A stretch of 64,000 nucleotides of DNA from Drosophila pseudoobscura (GCF_009870125.1 NC_046683.1:18671001-18735000), one strand, 5' to 3'. Shown: positions 9,771 to 22,317, counted from the first letter of the stretch. Translations and numbers: made by a program. Notes: generated by a model not told the origin, from the letters alone.

Positions 9771-9928
9771 AGTCCTTTGGTTCCTTGCTCCGTTTGCCAT
9801 TCTCATTCTTCTCGGACTTCTTTTTTATTGTGGAAATGTTCGATGGCTTGTTCTCAGTTGGTGAGAAATGAGCCTCGTAGTTTTTAATTCAATGTTCATG
9901 TATATTGCGATTGACCTTTTTACACGCT

Positions 9929-10202
9929 CATGATTGTAGTACACCGCCTAAGTAACTATTCTTACGCGCATAGCTGTGTTGTTGTTTACTCGGGTCCAGA
10001 GCATAGCTGTAATGTTCTCACACGCATGGCCAGACCCGCAGCTGCACACGCACACAGCGATGCGTTCCGTTGTTTTGCATTGAAACCGTCGCGTCGAGTC
10101 TTATCGCGTGATCTTTCAATTCCCTTTTGCTCGACTTCTTTTCGCGAAGTTGATGCAGTAGAAACTTCTAGACGAAGCCGCCCGCACACATAGTTTGTAC
10201 CG
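9929..10202 (-). repeat. Right arm of the long inverted repeat
   Basis: Inverse of 7909-8169. Similarity appears to reach somewhat beyond both outer ends (GGGGGT-TCGAT words on either side). Shared words with about 40,420-40,460 (TTTCAATTCCCTTTT) hint at a family relation. Confidence 0.55.
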
Positions 10203-12796
10203 CCGCAGAATCGAACCCCCCGCTATTCTTGTAATATAATTGTACTATAACCACCAATATTAAATAATCAATAAATAATAAATAAGCTCAAGATATAAAC
10301 GATTATACAGTCCACTAATTCATAACCATCAGTTTTCTCCGATGGCTTCTTTTCATTTGCTGCCATTAGTTGCGGCTTGACGTCCCTTATTAAAGGCTTC
10401 ATAGTCTTAAGAATCGTGCTCTCGTCGGTGATACTCGGATCTTTCTCTTATCGGGAGGGTAAGCGCTTTGTTCCGTTGGGCGTCGACGTTCATCCAGCGA
10501 GCGTACTCGTTGCGCAATACACTTATACAGTGACAAGATTAAGCAAGTGCATTAACTAATAAACACAACGGAGAAAAAATCCACGACTTGCACAAATCCG
10601 TATCTCATGCCAGAGATACGGCAGCACCGCACGGAGCGAGGACGAAAGAGGGCGCCATTGTGCACCCGGGTCGAGAACAAAGCACGCGCGCGCCGGTTGC
10701 GCGGGGGTTTTGAAGCATCCCAAACCAATAAAAGAAAAAGGGAAGTGTGTGGAAAGGTATTCCCACACGTAGGGGGCGGTATAGGGTTAAGCGCTAACGG
10801 CCGTTATCGGGGGATATCCGGAGGCGGCGAATTCCCGAGGAGAGCTCTTCCGGGGACCCAAGACGAGAGGGGAGTGTTGCATGCGAAGATATCGATAGGT
10901 GATATCCCATAGAAGCGGTGAGGAGGAAGGAAGTTCGAACATAGTGGCAAGGCCAAAATTTAAGGGGAAAAGGTTAGCAAGAGTGGCGCCACCTGGTCCT
11001 GGAGAGTGAGAGTTCCGCGCGCTCTCCGGAGCCGTTATGAGAGAAGATTTCCGATCTCATCCCATAACGGAGTCCCGAAGCCAACTCACCCATACCCCAA
11101 AGAAAAGAGAGCCGCCAGCAGCCCGAATCAGGCCATGCCCTTGAACCTAGTTCAAGGGCGATAGAAGAGAGAGCGATGGGGATCAGCGGCCCGAAAGCAT
11201 TAAACATAGCAGCTAAGCCAAGAGGGGGTTCAGAGAAAGAAATTCGCGCAACGGAGGAGCATGCGCGCCGGACATAGTGATCTAGTGATTTTTTTTAGTT
11301 TGAAAGAAAAAGTGAGTGGGATGAGGATGGAGTAGTGGCCATCACCCGATAAAAGATAAATAAATCTGTGATTCCTGGGGATCGAGATCAGTGAAACACC
11401 AGGAACTTTAGAGCTGTCCAGCGGGACGGAAAGTAGACCCAAAAAGCACAAGAGTGAGTCCGCTCCAAAGGGGGAGTAAAGGAACCCCAAATTTATTATT
11501 TTTGTTGGCAAATCCATAGGGAATAGGCCACAGCTCCGCCATCCTGGCTTGGTTTTACTGGTCTCGAAGGAATTATCCTGGCCACGTTGTGCGGGTCCCT
11601 CGCTCATTTGGGGAGAGGAAAAAAGCCTCAATTAACTTATTTACTCCCATTATTTATTTTTGTTAGACGTCTCCATTTATATGTATATGTTAATCCCCTA
11701 AGTTAAGTCCGCCCATATTATATCTATATGTAATTTATTTATATTTATTGTATTAATTATTTCTATTTATCTATTTATTTATTAACCGCCCGTAAGATGT
11801 GGGGGAATGAATAGGCAGGCTTAGTGTAGCGATGATAACGTGTAAAAGCAGAAAATTGAAGTGAAAATTATAACGAAGGAAATGAATTGCTAAGCGTTTC
11901 ATATGGGGGGAAGAGGAGCCACAGCAACGAGAGGATATGGCTGCTGCACATGGCAGGGAGATCCAGAACGTCGTGATTCGGATCTTAGGTAGGGTGGGTA
12001 CGTCAGGGGTAAAAACATCGACACCTCGACCTGGTCCACGTCTGTGTTGAAAGAAGTTACTGTAATGTTGTTTGTCGAGTAGAGTCCGTTTGCAGTTTTT
12101 TTTTCGTCGGTTACTTTTGTTGTTTGAATTTGTTCGAGATGTCCAATTAGTTGGTATATTGTGCGACCTGAGGGCTTGGGAAGTACCCAGCCCTGGAATG
12201 ACTGGCTAGCCGTCCTTGCCCCGAAGAAAACAAAGGTTCGTAACAGGAGGACCCATGGCGAGAGAGCAGCGGGATGACGGGATCGGGCCGGCAGTGGCCC
12301 AGCGCATGACCAAATATGGTCATGAGATCACGCCACCAGCCAGGTCCCGTTGGAAAGCGACAAGGGAATGAAGGAACGCCGATGGAAAAATACGGGCACC
12401 GCATGGCGGAAAGTGCCGTTAGCGCCAGGCGGCATCGGCGGCGGATTTGGGCCACGTGCTAAGAATCGCTAGCCCCAGTCAGTAGAGCCGGCGGTGCTAC
12501 GCTTGGCGACGCCGTGGGCGGTCCAGGGTGCGACACGCTCATCAAAACACAGAGGAGAACCAGCACCGGAGTCGGAATAGCGTAAGATAGATTTAAGATA
12601 CCAATAAAGCATATTGTCATACCAGTACAAAACCCAACCCGTGCCTTCTTACTTGTCGTCGGGGTAACATACAAATATTGTTGCAGCGAGCCCACCGACC
12701 GAACATATTGTGTGTGTTATACTAACCCATGCAAAACGTTGCGTTTTTAATATGAATTTTTTACTGCATAAAATTCAAACGATCAGTGCAAATAAA
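10203..12796. other. 2.6 kb with no recognised feature
   Basis: Moderately GC-rich with several frames of 60-130 codons on both strands, none with a domain I recognise. No terminal repeats, target duplications or matches to other parts of the window were found by eye. It may be the interior or LTR of an unrecognised retroelement. Confidence 0.25.
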
Positions 12797-12979
12797 AACG
12801 AGGGGGAACGTTGTGAGTTGCTGCGTACACCGCAACTCTAGAGTTATACCCGATACTTAGTCAGTATGGCTCTCCTCCGGCAGACGCCGCTACTATTGAA
12901 CGTCACGACAAAGAATGCGTGCGAGAGAGGCAGATCTGATCTGATCCAGATTCAGCAATCTGATAGATATGGTCGTTAT

Positions 12980-14893
12980 TGTAGTGGAAAACGGTTAGTA
13001 GGACTGATGTTTTCCTCAGAAGTCGACCAGCACGCTATCATTCCGGCTACTGTCTCGTCGGCAAAAGGGTGGTGTTCTTTTTGTTTGTCTATTCTGAGAC
13101 CTACGATATTTGTTTGTATATTAAAAGAGCGTGCAAGAAACTTAACGACATGTACAAGTACAATTCCAGAACCGGAGAGAAACAAAACTTTTGGCCGTTA
13201 GACTTCACTTGCACACGGACGCGACACGAACGGATCAAAAGTCGTCCTCAGCTGTAATGAAGGACCACGCCCACCCTTCCTTGGTCATATTTTGCCATCT
13301 TCCTCTATTCTTTATGACCCCTTTTCTTTAGGGCTCGCTACTACAGGGGCTGGGTATCGGAAATCAAGATCAACGTTTAAGGAGTAAGTTAAGGAGACAT
13401 TATAAGTAAGTTTATTCATTAACAACTAAAATTTAAATACATTACTAGCACTTAGTTTACCCTCTCCAAATATTTTCAATTTCCCTTAACTTAACTCCCC
13501 TGCGCTTAAACTTGGTTTTTTTTTTTATTCTTCGAAACTCAAAGATTGGCCTTGCTGCGTCAGCAGCTGATCCTCTCTCTCAAACTTAAACGCTCGATTG
13601 ACGGCTCGACAGACTTACAAAGTAACCGCATTTCTTTTTCGTTTCTCCCCAATAGAACAAGTGTGATTTAGCCAATTGTCATCATTGGCAGAACCGATTA
13701 TTAAAGTGACTTCGCTTTATGGTTTTATTTACTCACTGTTTCTTTTGTTGTGTTGCGGTCCATCGGCGAAAGCGCTTTCTCGATGCCAGCTGATAAATCT
13801 TCTTCAAGAGTTTTTCATTTATTTATTTATTTTATTTATTTTTTTTTTGTACCTGTGTGTGTAAACTGGCACTTGCACTCACACTCACCCTAGAAGAGCA
13901 CAACGAAATCCCCCTTACCCCTTTGCAGTGGAATTAATAGGTATGGTTTTTTTTCTTTAGCTTATTATAAATTCATTATTTTACTCATTTGCTCTACTTC
14001 CTCTTCCTATTCTTTTCTCCTTTCCCGTCCACTCGCACTCTCTCTCCTTCTGCGTTCGACCGAAAATTTGAGCCGATCCCGCTAACTCGCTCTGGCTTTT
14101 CGGTTTCGGTTCAACCACTGGAGTTCTATGACACTGCGGCACTGAGACAAAGGGTTCTTCCGGTTACAAAAAAAAGTTTGATCGAAAATTGGTTTTCGTT
14201 TTCTTTTGATCTGCTCGCGGTACGCGACGTGCTGCTTCCCAACGGCAACTGTCTCTTTCCTCAGCTAGTTAGGCCAGCCTTGGTCGAATTATTCTCGTCT
14301 TTGCTGTGCTCTAGGTTCCCCTTGTTTAGGGTTCCCCTCTGCTGTGCCTTTCCCTTGCCAGATGGATTTATGTTGAAGCGGTGCTCTTTGCCTTGAGATG
14401 TAACTGAGGCTGGGGCGCCAAACCTAAGGGGTAGCAAAAGTTCCGACCGCGGATCTGCCCCAATTTAGCAGTGGAATTTCTTTGCTGACTGCTTTTCTTT
14501 CTCTTTTTCGCAAGCTCGCGCACTTTTCCGAATCTAAGCAAAAAAAACTTTCCTTCACTCTTCACACTTCACTTCAAACCGCTAGGTTGATCAACCTACC
14601 TACTTCCTGAGCTTCACTAGAAGCTACCAGTTGGCTCAGTGTCCAAGACGAAAAAGAGCGAATGCTATTCTGCCTCGACACTCGGACCCTACTTTCTCTG
14701 TTCGACCCTTCAACTGTCAACTTCCATTACTCTTTCCTCAGATACGATCCTTGACCTATAGGTGGCGCGTTTATTTTTCTTTTTCTTCCACCCCTAGTGC
14801 TGTTAGGACGCACAGATGTACCTGAATATTGGTCTGCCGAGAAGCTATCCTATTCCCCGAGCGAATTTCCGCAAAGCTACAGGGCACTTTACA
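12980..14893. mobile_element. Probable solo LTR (1.9 kb) inserted in the SGM element
   Basis: The insertion begins TGTAGTGG and ends CTTTACA, so it has the TG...CA ends of LTR elements. It is flanked by TTAT at 12,976-12,979 and 14,894-14,897, a 4-bp target duplication. The flanks join perfectly into the SGM sequence. I found no second copy of the end sequence inside it, nor gag or pol motifs, so a long solo LTR is the simplest reading. Orientation is undetermined. Confidence 0.6.
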
Positions 14894-15012
14894 TTATCTA
14901 TGATTCTGCGTTGTTAGTTTTCTCGAATCTGCAATATTGTGGATGCAACAGATTTTCGTCCTTTGTGGGGGCGGAAGGGGGTGGGGCGAAATTCTGAGAT
15001 ATACGTTTTATA

Positions 15013-16717
15013 TGTAACGGTTGCGGTTGGGCAATACCGATTCAAAATAGGTTATCGCTATGGTGCTCGGATATCGCATGCAATAACCTGCGGCCAATTA
15101 TCGCTGCAGGGCACAGTATAGTTGGGGTGGGTGCAAGCAAGCTCGAGGTAGGGAACAGCTGAGCTGAGCTGCCGTAAGTGCTGTGCAGCGCATCGCAACG
15201 GAGCTTTCGAAGCCGAGCTTTAAGATCGGTAAGCTCGTATTTAAGCAGTGCAAAAGCACCAGAACGTTCTCTTTCGAAAATTTGAATCTGTGCAGCCGGT
15301 GGCTATCTCCGCTTCGGTAAAAAAATATATAACTAAATCGACCACGTGTAATCCCAAAAGAAAAGAAAAGTAAGAAAATAAAACCCAAATAAGTGCCAGA
15401 AAGACAAACCGAAAAGAAATAAAACGGAACGGGGAAAGTCCCACACGGTGGGCGCGCCGCAAAAATCGGGCGAAAATTAATAACCGTGCGCCGAGAAAAC
15501 TGGCAAGAAACTACCCTGGCGAAAAGTGCATATTTGCCTCGCCTCGCCAGCAAGTGTTGTTCTTGGTGCAAACCCGTGCGTAATTTATTTTTGCGGGTTG
15601 GAGACCGAAAGATTTAATAGTAAAATAACAGACTACAAAAAAAAAAACCTTTTTCATTTTTCAATTTTCTCCTTTGCGCCTGTCTTCGTTCAAATCTAAA
15701 ACGCATGCGCAGCGGCCAGCCGCTGCTGATAAGAGAGCGCAACGCTTGCGTTCCACACGCTCGAAGCTTTTCGGTCTCTTCGGTGCCAATTCTGCTAAGC
15801 TTGCATTGCTCGCATTCCCTGCATTCTTTTAATGCATGGAAACATAGAAAAAAAAATCTCCTCAACCCAAAAAAAAAAAAATTAAATAAATTTATAATGT
15901 TAAATTAAATTTCGTTTTGGCTCACCATTGCTGATCGCTGGTATGACCCCTGCTGCTTGTGAATTTTTTTTTTTATTTTTATTTTTTTTCCTTTATACAT
16001 ACATAATATCTTATATTATATTCCTATCTTATCTAATTATACTCCACCATTTATATATACCTATATCTATAAAATTTTTTTTTAGGGATTAAGCCTCCTA
16101 TTTTTTTCATTCCATTCATTTTTTTTCTTGAGTTGCCTGCTGATTGTAGTGCAAGACTTGTGTTATGTTAAGAAGTGAAACTTGGTTTGCTAGTTTTTGA
16201 TTGAAGCAACATGTCTATGATGAAGTACAACGAAATATATTGAATTGTATTAGCAATGAACATGGAGTAGACTTATAATTTCCTAGGGACAGGGTGACCT
16301 AATGGGGTAGGGTAAGAATTATAGGGATTTCCAGAACCTTCGTACCACTGGAAATCATGGAAGGGTGGGTATAGAATCGTGTGGGTCGACTTCCATCGCA
16401 AGACCTCACGCCCGCGAGAGTTTGGAACACGCCGACGAAAGCCCCTGGTACTTTCGGGTACGCAATATGATTGTGCCATGTAATGTCCGTTATGCTCGGA
16501 AAAGGCATAGTGTTGTTTTCGGAGTTCGCTCCCTGTAGAGTCACGGGATTCTAACATTTTAAAGTTTATGTAGTAGGAGTCGAGACGCGGTCAAACGAAC
16601 CCCCCCCCAAGTTACCGAATGAGCACGGAACCAAAGAATCCCCACCGGCCGTGACCTCGACATCCCCTCCAATCCATCCCCTACTCACGTATAGAAATAT
16701 ATCGTGGAAATGTTACA
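15013..16717. mobile_element. Probable solo LTR (1.7 kb) inserted in the SGM element
   Basis: It begins TGTAACGG and ends ATGTTACA, so the ends are short inverted repeats with TG...CA. It is flanked by TATA at 15,009-15,012 and 16,718-16,721. The flanks restore the SGM sequence. A TATA-like TATTTAAGCAG near 15,238 would fit a promoter. A minus-strand frame at 16,273-16,557 is unrecognised. No gag or pol was seen. Confidence 0.6.
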
Positions 16718-17394
16718 TATAGTGAGATCTAACATGAGTGCGGATACCAAATTTGGTTACCTTTGCGGGGGCGGAAGGGGGTGTGGCGAAATTTGGACAC
16801 GAAACGGTCAAGGTCCGATATCACAGGAGTGTGGATACCAAATTTGGTTGCTCTGGCTCTTATAGGTTCTGAGATCCTTGAACTCATATTTTGCAATTAG
16901 CAAAACCGACCATGAAACCTGTGTGTTAGAGAGAGACAGAGCGAGAAAGAATGAAATTGTTTTCTTGATTCTGGCTATAATAATTATACGATCTGGTTGA
17001 AATTTTACATATAGTCATCCTCTACGATTCTGCGTTCTTAGTTTTATCGTATCTTTAAAAATGTGGATGCCACAGATTTTCGTCCTTTGTGGGGGCGGAA
17101 GTGGGCGGGGCAAAGTTTTGAAATATTTTTGTAGCAGTGACATATCACAGAAGTCTGGATCCAAAACATCGTTGCTCTAGCTCTTATAGTCTTTGAGCAT
17201 TAGGCGCTGAAGGGGACGGACAGACGGACGGACGGACAGACAGACAGGGCTCAATCGACTCGGCTATTTATGCTGATCAAGAATATATATACTTTGTGGG
17301 GTCGGAAACGATTCTTTCTGGACGTTACACACTGCCATTTTCACCACAAAACTAATATACTTACCCCAATACTCATTTTGAGTATCGGGTATAA

Positions 17395-17748
17395 TTAGCA
17401 TCACCATCAGATCTCTGAAAACGACAAAAGCATACAAACACACATTTTTGTCGAATCATATTGTGTGTGTATCTGTGTTTGGCTCATGATGACGCGTCAG
17501 TACCCGAACGCCAGAGCCGAAGTCTCTGGGGTGCTCAAGCTGGTAACCCTTCGTTTGACGCTTCGTTAGTGGTTATGTGTACATATAATATGGCGAATAC
17601 CCGACGCTCCGCTGACGACCGCTGCCGCAGAGCAGCCATTTTCTTTACTTGTGCGTTCTGTTTATGTATGTATGTAGAAATACCTATGTATCCGTTATGC
17701 CTGCGTTGACGTCAGTAAATAAGACGATTGCGCATTTTGAGTATCGGA
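17395..17748 (-). mobile_element. CACTA-family subterminal fragment (block S type)
   Basis: The inverted block S words AGATCTCTGAAAACGA, GTTTGGCTCATGATGACG and CAGTACCCGAACGCCAGAG are present. The remainder (about 17,560-17,740) is unique in the window. Confidence 0.45.
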
Positions 17749-17757
17749 TATAAAAAG
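17749..17757 (+). promoter_or_regulatory. Candidate TATA box for the DUF4806-like gene
   Basis: TATAAAAAG lies 53 bp before the ATG at 17,802, at the edge of the block S fragment. The transposon subterminal DNA could supply the promoter. Confidence 0.35.
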
Positions 17758-17801
17758 AGCCAGAGGTACAAAATTTCATAAAATTTCCGATAGAGTCGAC
17801 G

Positions 17802-18276
17802 ATGGAGTTGGAGCATTTCAACTCTATTATAACTCCAGAGCTTACCGATTTTTATGTGAGTGGTAGTCTATCCTTCTATGACAGCTAGTTGTTTTTTTTT
17901 CATTATTTTATTTTATTAGATCAACAAAATAAGGAGCTTATTGGGGACGAGCTCATCGATGGCATCCAGTTTAAAACATGTGCTGGATGATAAGCTAATT
18001 TTCGATTACAACGTGGACGGTACGTCGGGGAAGAGTTCTTTGAAAAATTTTAAATCATTTTAAATGTCCTGGAATGTAGGTTTAAAAAACTTTACAAATA
18101 CATAATAATTAATTAATTAACATATCCATATTATTTCAGCGGCGGTGAACATGAAAATACACAACGAGCCAGCAGATAAAGTAATAAGGAAGGCTATTCA
18201 TAATATTAAGAATAGCTATTTTCAAAAGGGCGCAAGGGATACAAAATACAAAGTATCCGTAGACAATAATGAATAA
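17802..18276 (+). pseudogene. DUF4806-like transposon accessory gene, short copy
   Basis: Three exons are visible. Exon 1 is 17,802-17,855, donor GTGAGT. The middle exon from 17,920 carries IRSLLGTSSSMASSLKHVLD and YNVDGTSGKSSLKN. The last exon is 18,140-18,276, ending in DNNE. The middle exon aligns with YNVDGVQGKTALKNVENF of the copy at 61.7 kb, matching the G-x-x-GK core of DUF4806. A TAA replaces the expected TAT just after the core, so the product would stop early. DUF4806 proteins accompany TNP2-like transposases in many insect elements. Their function is not established. Confidence 0.5.
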
Positions 18277-18599
18277 TAATTTTTAATAAATAAAAATAGT
18301 TGGAAAAATAAACAATTGAATGTATTACTTTTTATATCTAAAGACACTAAGTTGTTATTGTGGGCTCAATCGAAAACCCGAAACACATAACATAAGCGAA
18401 GAGACAAAAAGTGTTCTGCTCAGTGAGAGACCGTTTCTGAGTGGTCTTTTTCGGTTTTGTCAGTGACGAGACAGCAATGGGAAAAAGTGTTGACCGTTTG
18501 CGAGCTATGCTTTTAAGGGATGCAAATTGACAGAACATGCACCAAACAACTACTGTTATGTAGAAGGTTGTATACCTATATTTACTGTATAAATTTGAG
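18277..18599. other. Unassigned spacer
   Basis: AT-rich DNA between the DUF4806-like gene and the transposase tail, with no recognised element. Confidence 0.25.
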
Positions 18600-18815
18600 A
18601 AGATTTTGACAGAACAGTGGTAGGACGACGGCTGAATAATTTGAGGAACTTTTATGATGAGCCCATTCCTTCATCCAGCTTAGGAATTTATTTACTGGAG
18701 ACATAACCCTCTCAGACAGAAGAAATATTTGCGTTAAGTCAAATTGAATATAAGGCTATAGTGATGCCATATTTAGGCGAGCTAATAGTGATGCCATTGC
18801 TACATCACGTACAAA
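18600..18815 (+). pseudogene. TNP2/CMC-like transposase C-terminal remnant
   Basis: The frame GRRLNNLRNFYDEPIPSSSL ... YKAIVMPYLGE ... VMPLLHHV matches GQRLSNIRSFYEEPITSIGL ... IPLLHH at 26,600-26,780, with one stop. Only the extreme C-terminus is present. Confidence 0.5.
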
Positions 18816-18838
18816 ATTACAAAATTAAGTTGCTTTGT

Positions 18839-19003
18839 TTTACTTTTTAAAAAATGATCTTTAAAAATCTCTATTAAAATTTCAAAAGGAGGTTTTTAGT
18901 CCGTAGGCACGCTAAGCACTCGTGCTATGCATGAATCGGGCATGCCCTTCACAACGGTGTGAAAAAAAACAAAAAAACAAAAAAATAGAGTTTTAAAGAT
19001 TCC
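18839..19003 (+). other. Pre-insertion version of the Helentron target site
   Basis: TACTTTTTAAAAAATGATC followed by AGTCCGTAGGCACGCTAAGC continues the transposon without a break. At 24,102, 29,449, 34,797 and 60,842 the same right half directly follows a Helentron 3' end. This stretch also carries the leader of the DUF4806-like gene, cut at 19,003 by the jockey-like poly(A). Confidence 0.55.
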
Positions 19004-21934
19004 TTTTTTTTTTTTTTTTTTTGTTATTAAGCGTTGAATCCGTACATTGCATATATCGTATCTTAACAACACAGGTAAATAGTATTAAGGAGACCAAACC
19101 TATTGCTTTATGCAAGAGGACTTATAGAGATATAATATAGTATAGTATATAGTAATAATAAAAAAAAAAGTAATATTATAATATTGGGAGGGAAACTTAG
19201 AGTTGGCCAATAGTTTTGGCAAAACCCAATCTCTTCAACCGCCTCAAAGGCCTGGCAGGTAGTAATCGTCTGGCGAGCATACTATGGTGTCTAATTAGCC
19301 TGTCACTGTATCTGCTGGTATGCCTTCCAATCTGCTCCTCTACTGTATGCAGATTCAAGTCTCGATGTAGGGTGGAGCCGCGCACGTACCAAGGGCAGTT
19401 CGTTATTTGCCTCATGGCGCGATTCTGCAAGACCTGTATCCGTTTATAGTTCGATTTGGCAGCTATACCCCAAATCTGCACACCGTATAGCCAGATCGGG
19501 GCTACACAGTGTACATAAACTGCTCTTTTGGCTCTCAGTGACATGGTGCTTCTTCTGTTAATCAGCCACCGCAATTGCTGCATTCTTTGCCCACATTTAC
19601 GAGCCGTAGCTTTCAAGTGTGGACCAAAAGTAAGACGCTTATCAAGGGTGATACCGAGATACTTTGCTTGCTTTGGTTGGTCCAAAGTTACGCCTTCAAG
19701 CTTTATGGGTGGGGTGTGGTCTATGAGCGCTTTCAGGGTGAAGCATGGATTGGTGGTCTTCAGTGGGTTGACTTTTAAATTCCATCTTTTGCACCAAGCT
19801 GCCAGAGAGTAGAGGTACTCTTGGAGACCATCTGCTGCCTCAAGGCGGCACTTGGAGCTGTAGAGCAGTGCTATATCGTCCGCATAGGTAGCAAGCAGAG
19901 CCTTACGGGGGGCCTCCATATGTTGCTCGCTTGGGGAGGGTAGATCTGCAGTATAGATAGAGTAAAGCAGCGGGCCAAGGACGCTGCCCTGTGGAACTCC
20001 AGCTCTCATTTGGCAAGGTGTTGAATGTGTGTTCCTGAACCTGACCATAAACTGACGTCCTTCCAAGTATGATCGTAGGACACCGTAGTATGGTGCTGGG
20101 AACAGTTTTTTAATTTTGCTCAGTAGGCCGATATGCCAAACTCTATCGAAGGCTTGCTGCATATCAATAAAGACTGCATTGCAGTATTCTAGATCATCAT
20201 AGGCCTGTAGGATGTGTCCTGCCAATCTGTGGACTTGCTCCACTGTGCCGTGTCCCTCCCGAAAGCCAAACTGATGATCCGGCAAGATACCGCGTTCCTT
20301 GATGATCCCACCAAGACGATTGGCAAGAAGCCTTTCCCAGACCTTCGATAGGGAAGACAAGAGACTTATTGGCCGATACGACTCAGGGTCGTCCTCCGGT
20401 TTTCCAGGCTTATGGATCATCAGGACTGTTGCTATCTTCCACTGCTTAGGGAAAAACTGCATCCTTAACATGGCGTTAAAGATGAGCACTATGTAGAGTA
20501 TCGCCGGGTAGGCAATGCTTTCAGTGTGGAATTGCACACTCTGTCAATGCCAGGAGCCTTCTTCCTCGGTAGGGACTTGATGACTTCAACAATCTCCTCA
20601 GCCCTGGCTGGTTTAATGGGTAAGGCCATTTGTAGAGGTGTTTGCAGACTATCTTTTGTCTCTTTGTACTGCGCCTCCGTGGCGAATTGGTAATGGGTGA
20701 ACCTGTCCCCTAAATGATGTGCAAACGAATTGGCCTGCTCTTCTTCGTTTCTAGCAAGTTCACCGTTGGGACACCGGATGGGAATCTGTCTGAACGGTTG
20801 TCTCTTAAGAGACTTAGTGGTCTTCCAAAGCGAATATCCAGCATCCACGGTGTAATCCATGGAAGCAAGCTTTTGTTCAAAGAAGTTGCTTCGAAGTTCT
20901 CTCAGGGTGTTTCGAAGTTGCTTGGCAGTCCGGTTCCATAGAATTCGGTCCCATGGGTCTTGAGATCGGATTGCGCGTCTTCGAAGTCTCCTTTTTTGTA
21001 ACAAAAGCTCTCTGGCCTCTCTTGTAAGGACTATTCCATAGGCGGCGCTTGTCGGAGGATGCGAGGGCGTTGAGGCAGCTGCAGCCATGTGTATACTCTC
21101 TGTGATGTTATCTACAGCCATCTCGATATCTTCCTCAGAGTTTAGCGAGACGTTCAGTTGAATAGACCTCTCCAAATGTTGCCTAAATGCGAGCAGGTCA
21201 GTGTGCTTGGTGACTAGATGAGGGCTTGGATTTTCTATAATGCCATCTGTTTTAATGCTGATGACTAAGGCCAGATGGTCGGAGTCCAGATCCCAGCTCT
21301 GACTTATTGTTGCTCGAGAATCCGGAATACCATGGTGTACTGCGAAGTCTATGCAGGACGGCGTGTGATTGAGTACATATGGGTACCGGGTTGGTGATCC
21401 AGTTGCAAGGATCCTAGCGCCAGTAGCAGAGATGGCTTCCGCTAGCTCTCGCCCCCTAGGGGAATTGTAAGTGTCTCCCCACAGCCAGTGTCGGGCATTC
21501 CAGTCACCACCAACCAAATACCTTTGCCCGCAAGCACGGAGTGCATCAATGTAATGTCTTTCCTCAATCCTGACTCTGGGAGGGCAGTAAATGGCGCTGA
21601 ACTCCACATCGCCCAGTCCTGTGGCTACTTTTACTGCTGACATTTGCATGCTGCGTGTCTCAATGACCCTTTGTGGAAAATGACGAATCGAAGTCTTAAC
21701 TAAAACCGCAACACCACCAACGCTATTATTATTCCGCGATGGCTTGAAGGCTGGATAGAAGGCATATCCATGTATTTTAACAGCTGCCCCTCTTTTAATT
21801 CTGATCTCCGTCAAAAGAAGAATGTCAACGCTATTCTTGTGCGCGAAGAGCTCAACCTCTTTTGCTTTCCGTGAAATGCCGTTAGCATTCCAGATGAGAA
21901 CCTTTAGTGGCTTCATTGAGATGCTGAAACGTTG
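19004..21934 (-). mobile_element. Jockey-clade non-LTR retrotransposon, 5' truncated
   Basis: A 19-base T run (19,004-19,022) is the poly(A) tail of a minus-strand element. A short 3' UTR and ORF2 follow. ORF1 is missing: the element begins at about the ORF2 start. The two flanks do not belong together (a TNP2 element on one side, THAP/R1 sequence on the other), so there is no target duplication and the locus was rearranged after or during insertion. Confidence 0.75.
19197..21916 (-). pseudogene. Jockey-like ORF2: endonuclease and reverse transcriptase, frameshifted
   Basis: Starting at MKPLKVLIWNANGIS (21,916), the N-terminal endonuclease shows LLLTEIRI, GGDWNARH, CIDFAV and DSDHLALV, covering the catalytic E, N, D and H positions. 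Reverse transcriptase follows, with KAPGIDRVCN, YRPISLLS, FIDMQQAFDRV, AGVPQGSVLGPLLYSIY and the active-site box YADDIALL. A one-base frameshift near 20,505 (after STLKALP) separates the two halves. There is no RNase H domain. The product would nick target DNA and copy the element RNA. It is not functional as it stands. Confidence 0.8.
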
Positions 21935-21972
21935 TATATCGCAGGAATAGGCGTTACCGCAGCCGCAAACCG

Positions 21973-22317
21973 TAGGAGGCATTCCACCGCAACTCGGATG
22001 AGTACCAATACGCGAGGGAGTGGCTTAATAAACTGACAAATATGCAGTGCGACACGGTGTCCCAGGCGCATGCCCCCAGAAAACTGGTGAGGATGGACTT
22101 TTCAGACACCACGAATCATGCGTCGAGGCTATAGTTTGGCCTCGAGGCCATGAGACTGAAGACTGGTGTTCCGAGTGTGGCACAGAAAGTGTGCCGATGA
22201 TGCAGACCCGAAGGTTGGAAAAATTTAAGAAAAAAGTCGCAAAATGAACTAAGCGCACGTCTTTTATAGGCTGCAGAGTCGCAGTAGCCATTCTGCTGCG
22301 TCGCTGCGACTGCGCAT
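21973..22317 (+). repeat. Chimeric repeat R1, copy D
   Basis: Preceded by about 40 bp (TTGTATATCGCAGGAATAGG) that also precede R1 at 63,690, where they belong to the THAP pseudogene. Block S follows. Confidence 0.6.

Larger units (their letters stand above)
12797..17394 (-). mobile_element. SGM/DINE-type Helentron-derived element, split by two insertions
   Basis: Three minus-strand pieces join in order into one copy of the intact element at 52,761-53,877. The 5' piece is 17,394-16,718 (TTATACCCGATACTC, GTCYGTC tract, GGTCGGAAACGATTC). The middle piece is 15,012-14,894, and the 3' piece is 12,979-12,797 (GAGTTGC hairpin at 12,815-12,838, then CAACGTTCCCCCTCGTT). Added up they come to about 980 bp, close to the 1.1 kb intact copy. 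The element is non-coding and non-autonomous. Confidence 0.75.

Noticed and set aside
10607..12695. Several 70-130 codon frames on both strands
   Set aside because: No domain, no shared orientation and no splice or promoter context. They fit chance frames in GC-richer DNA.
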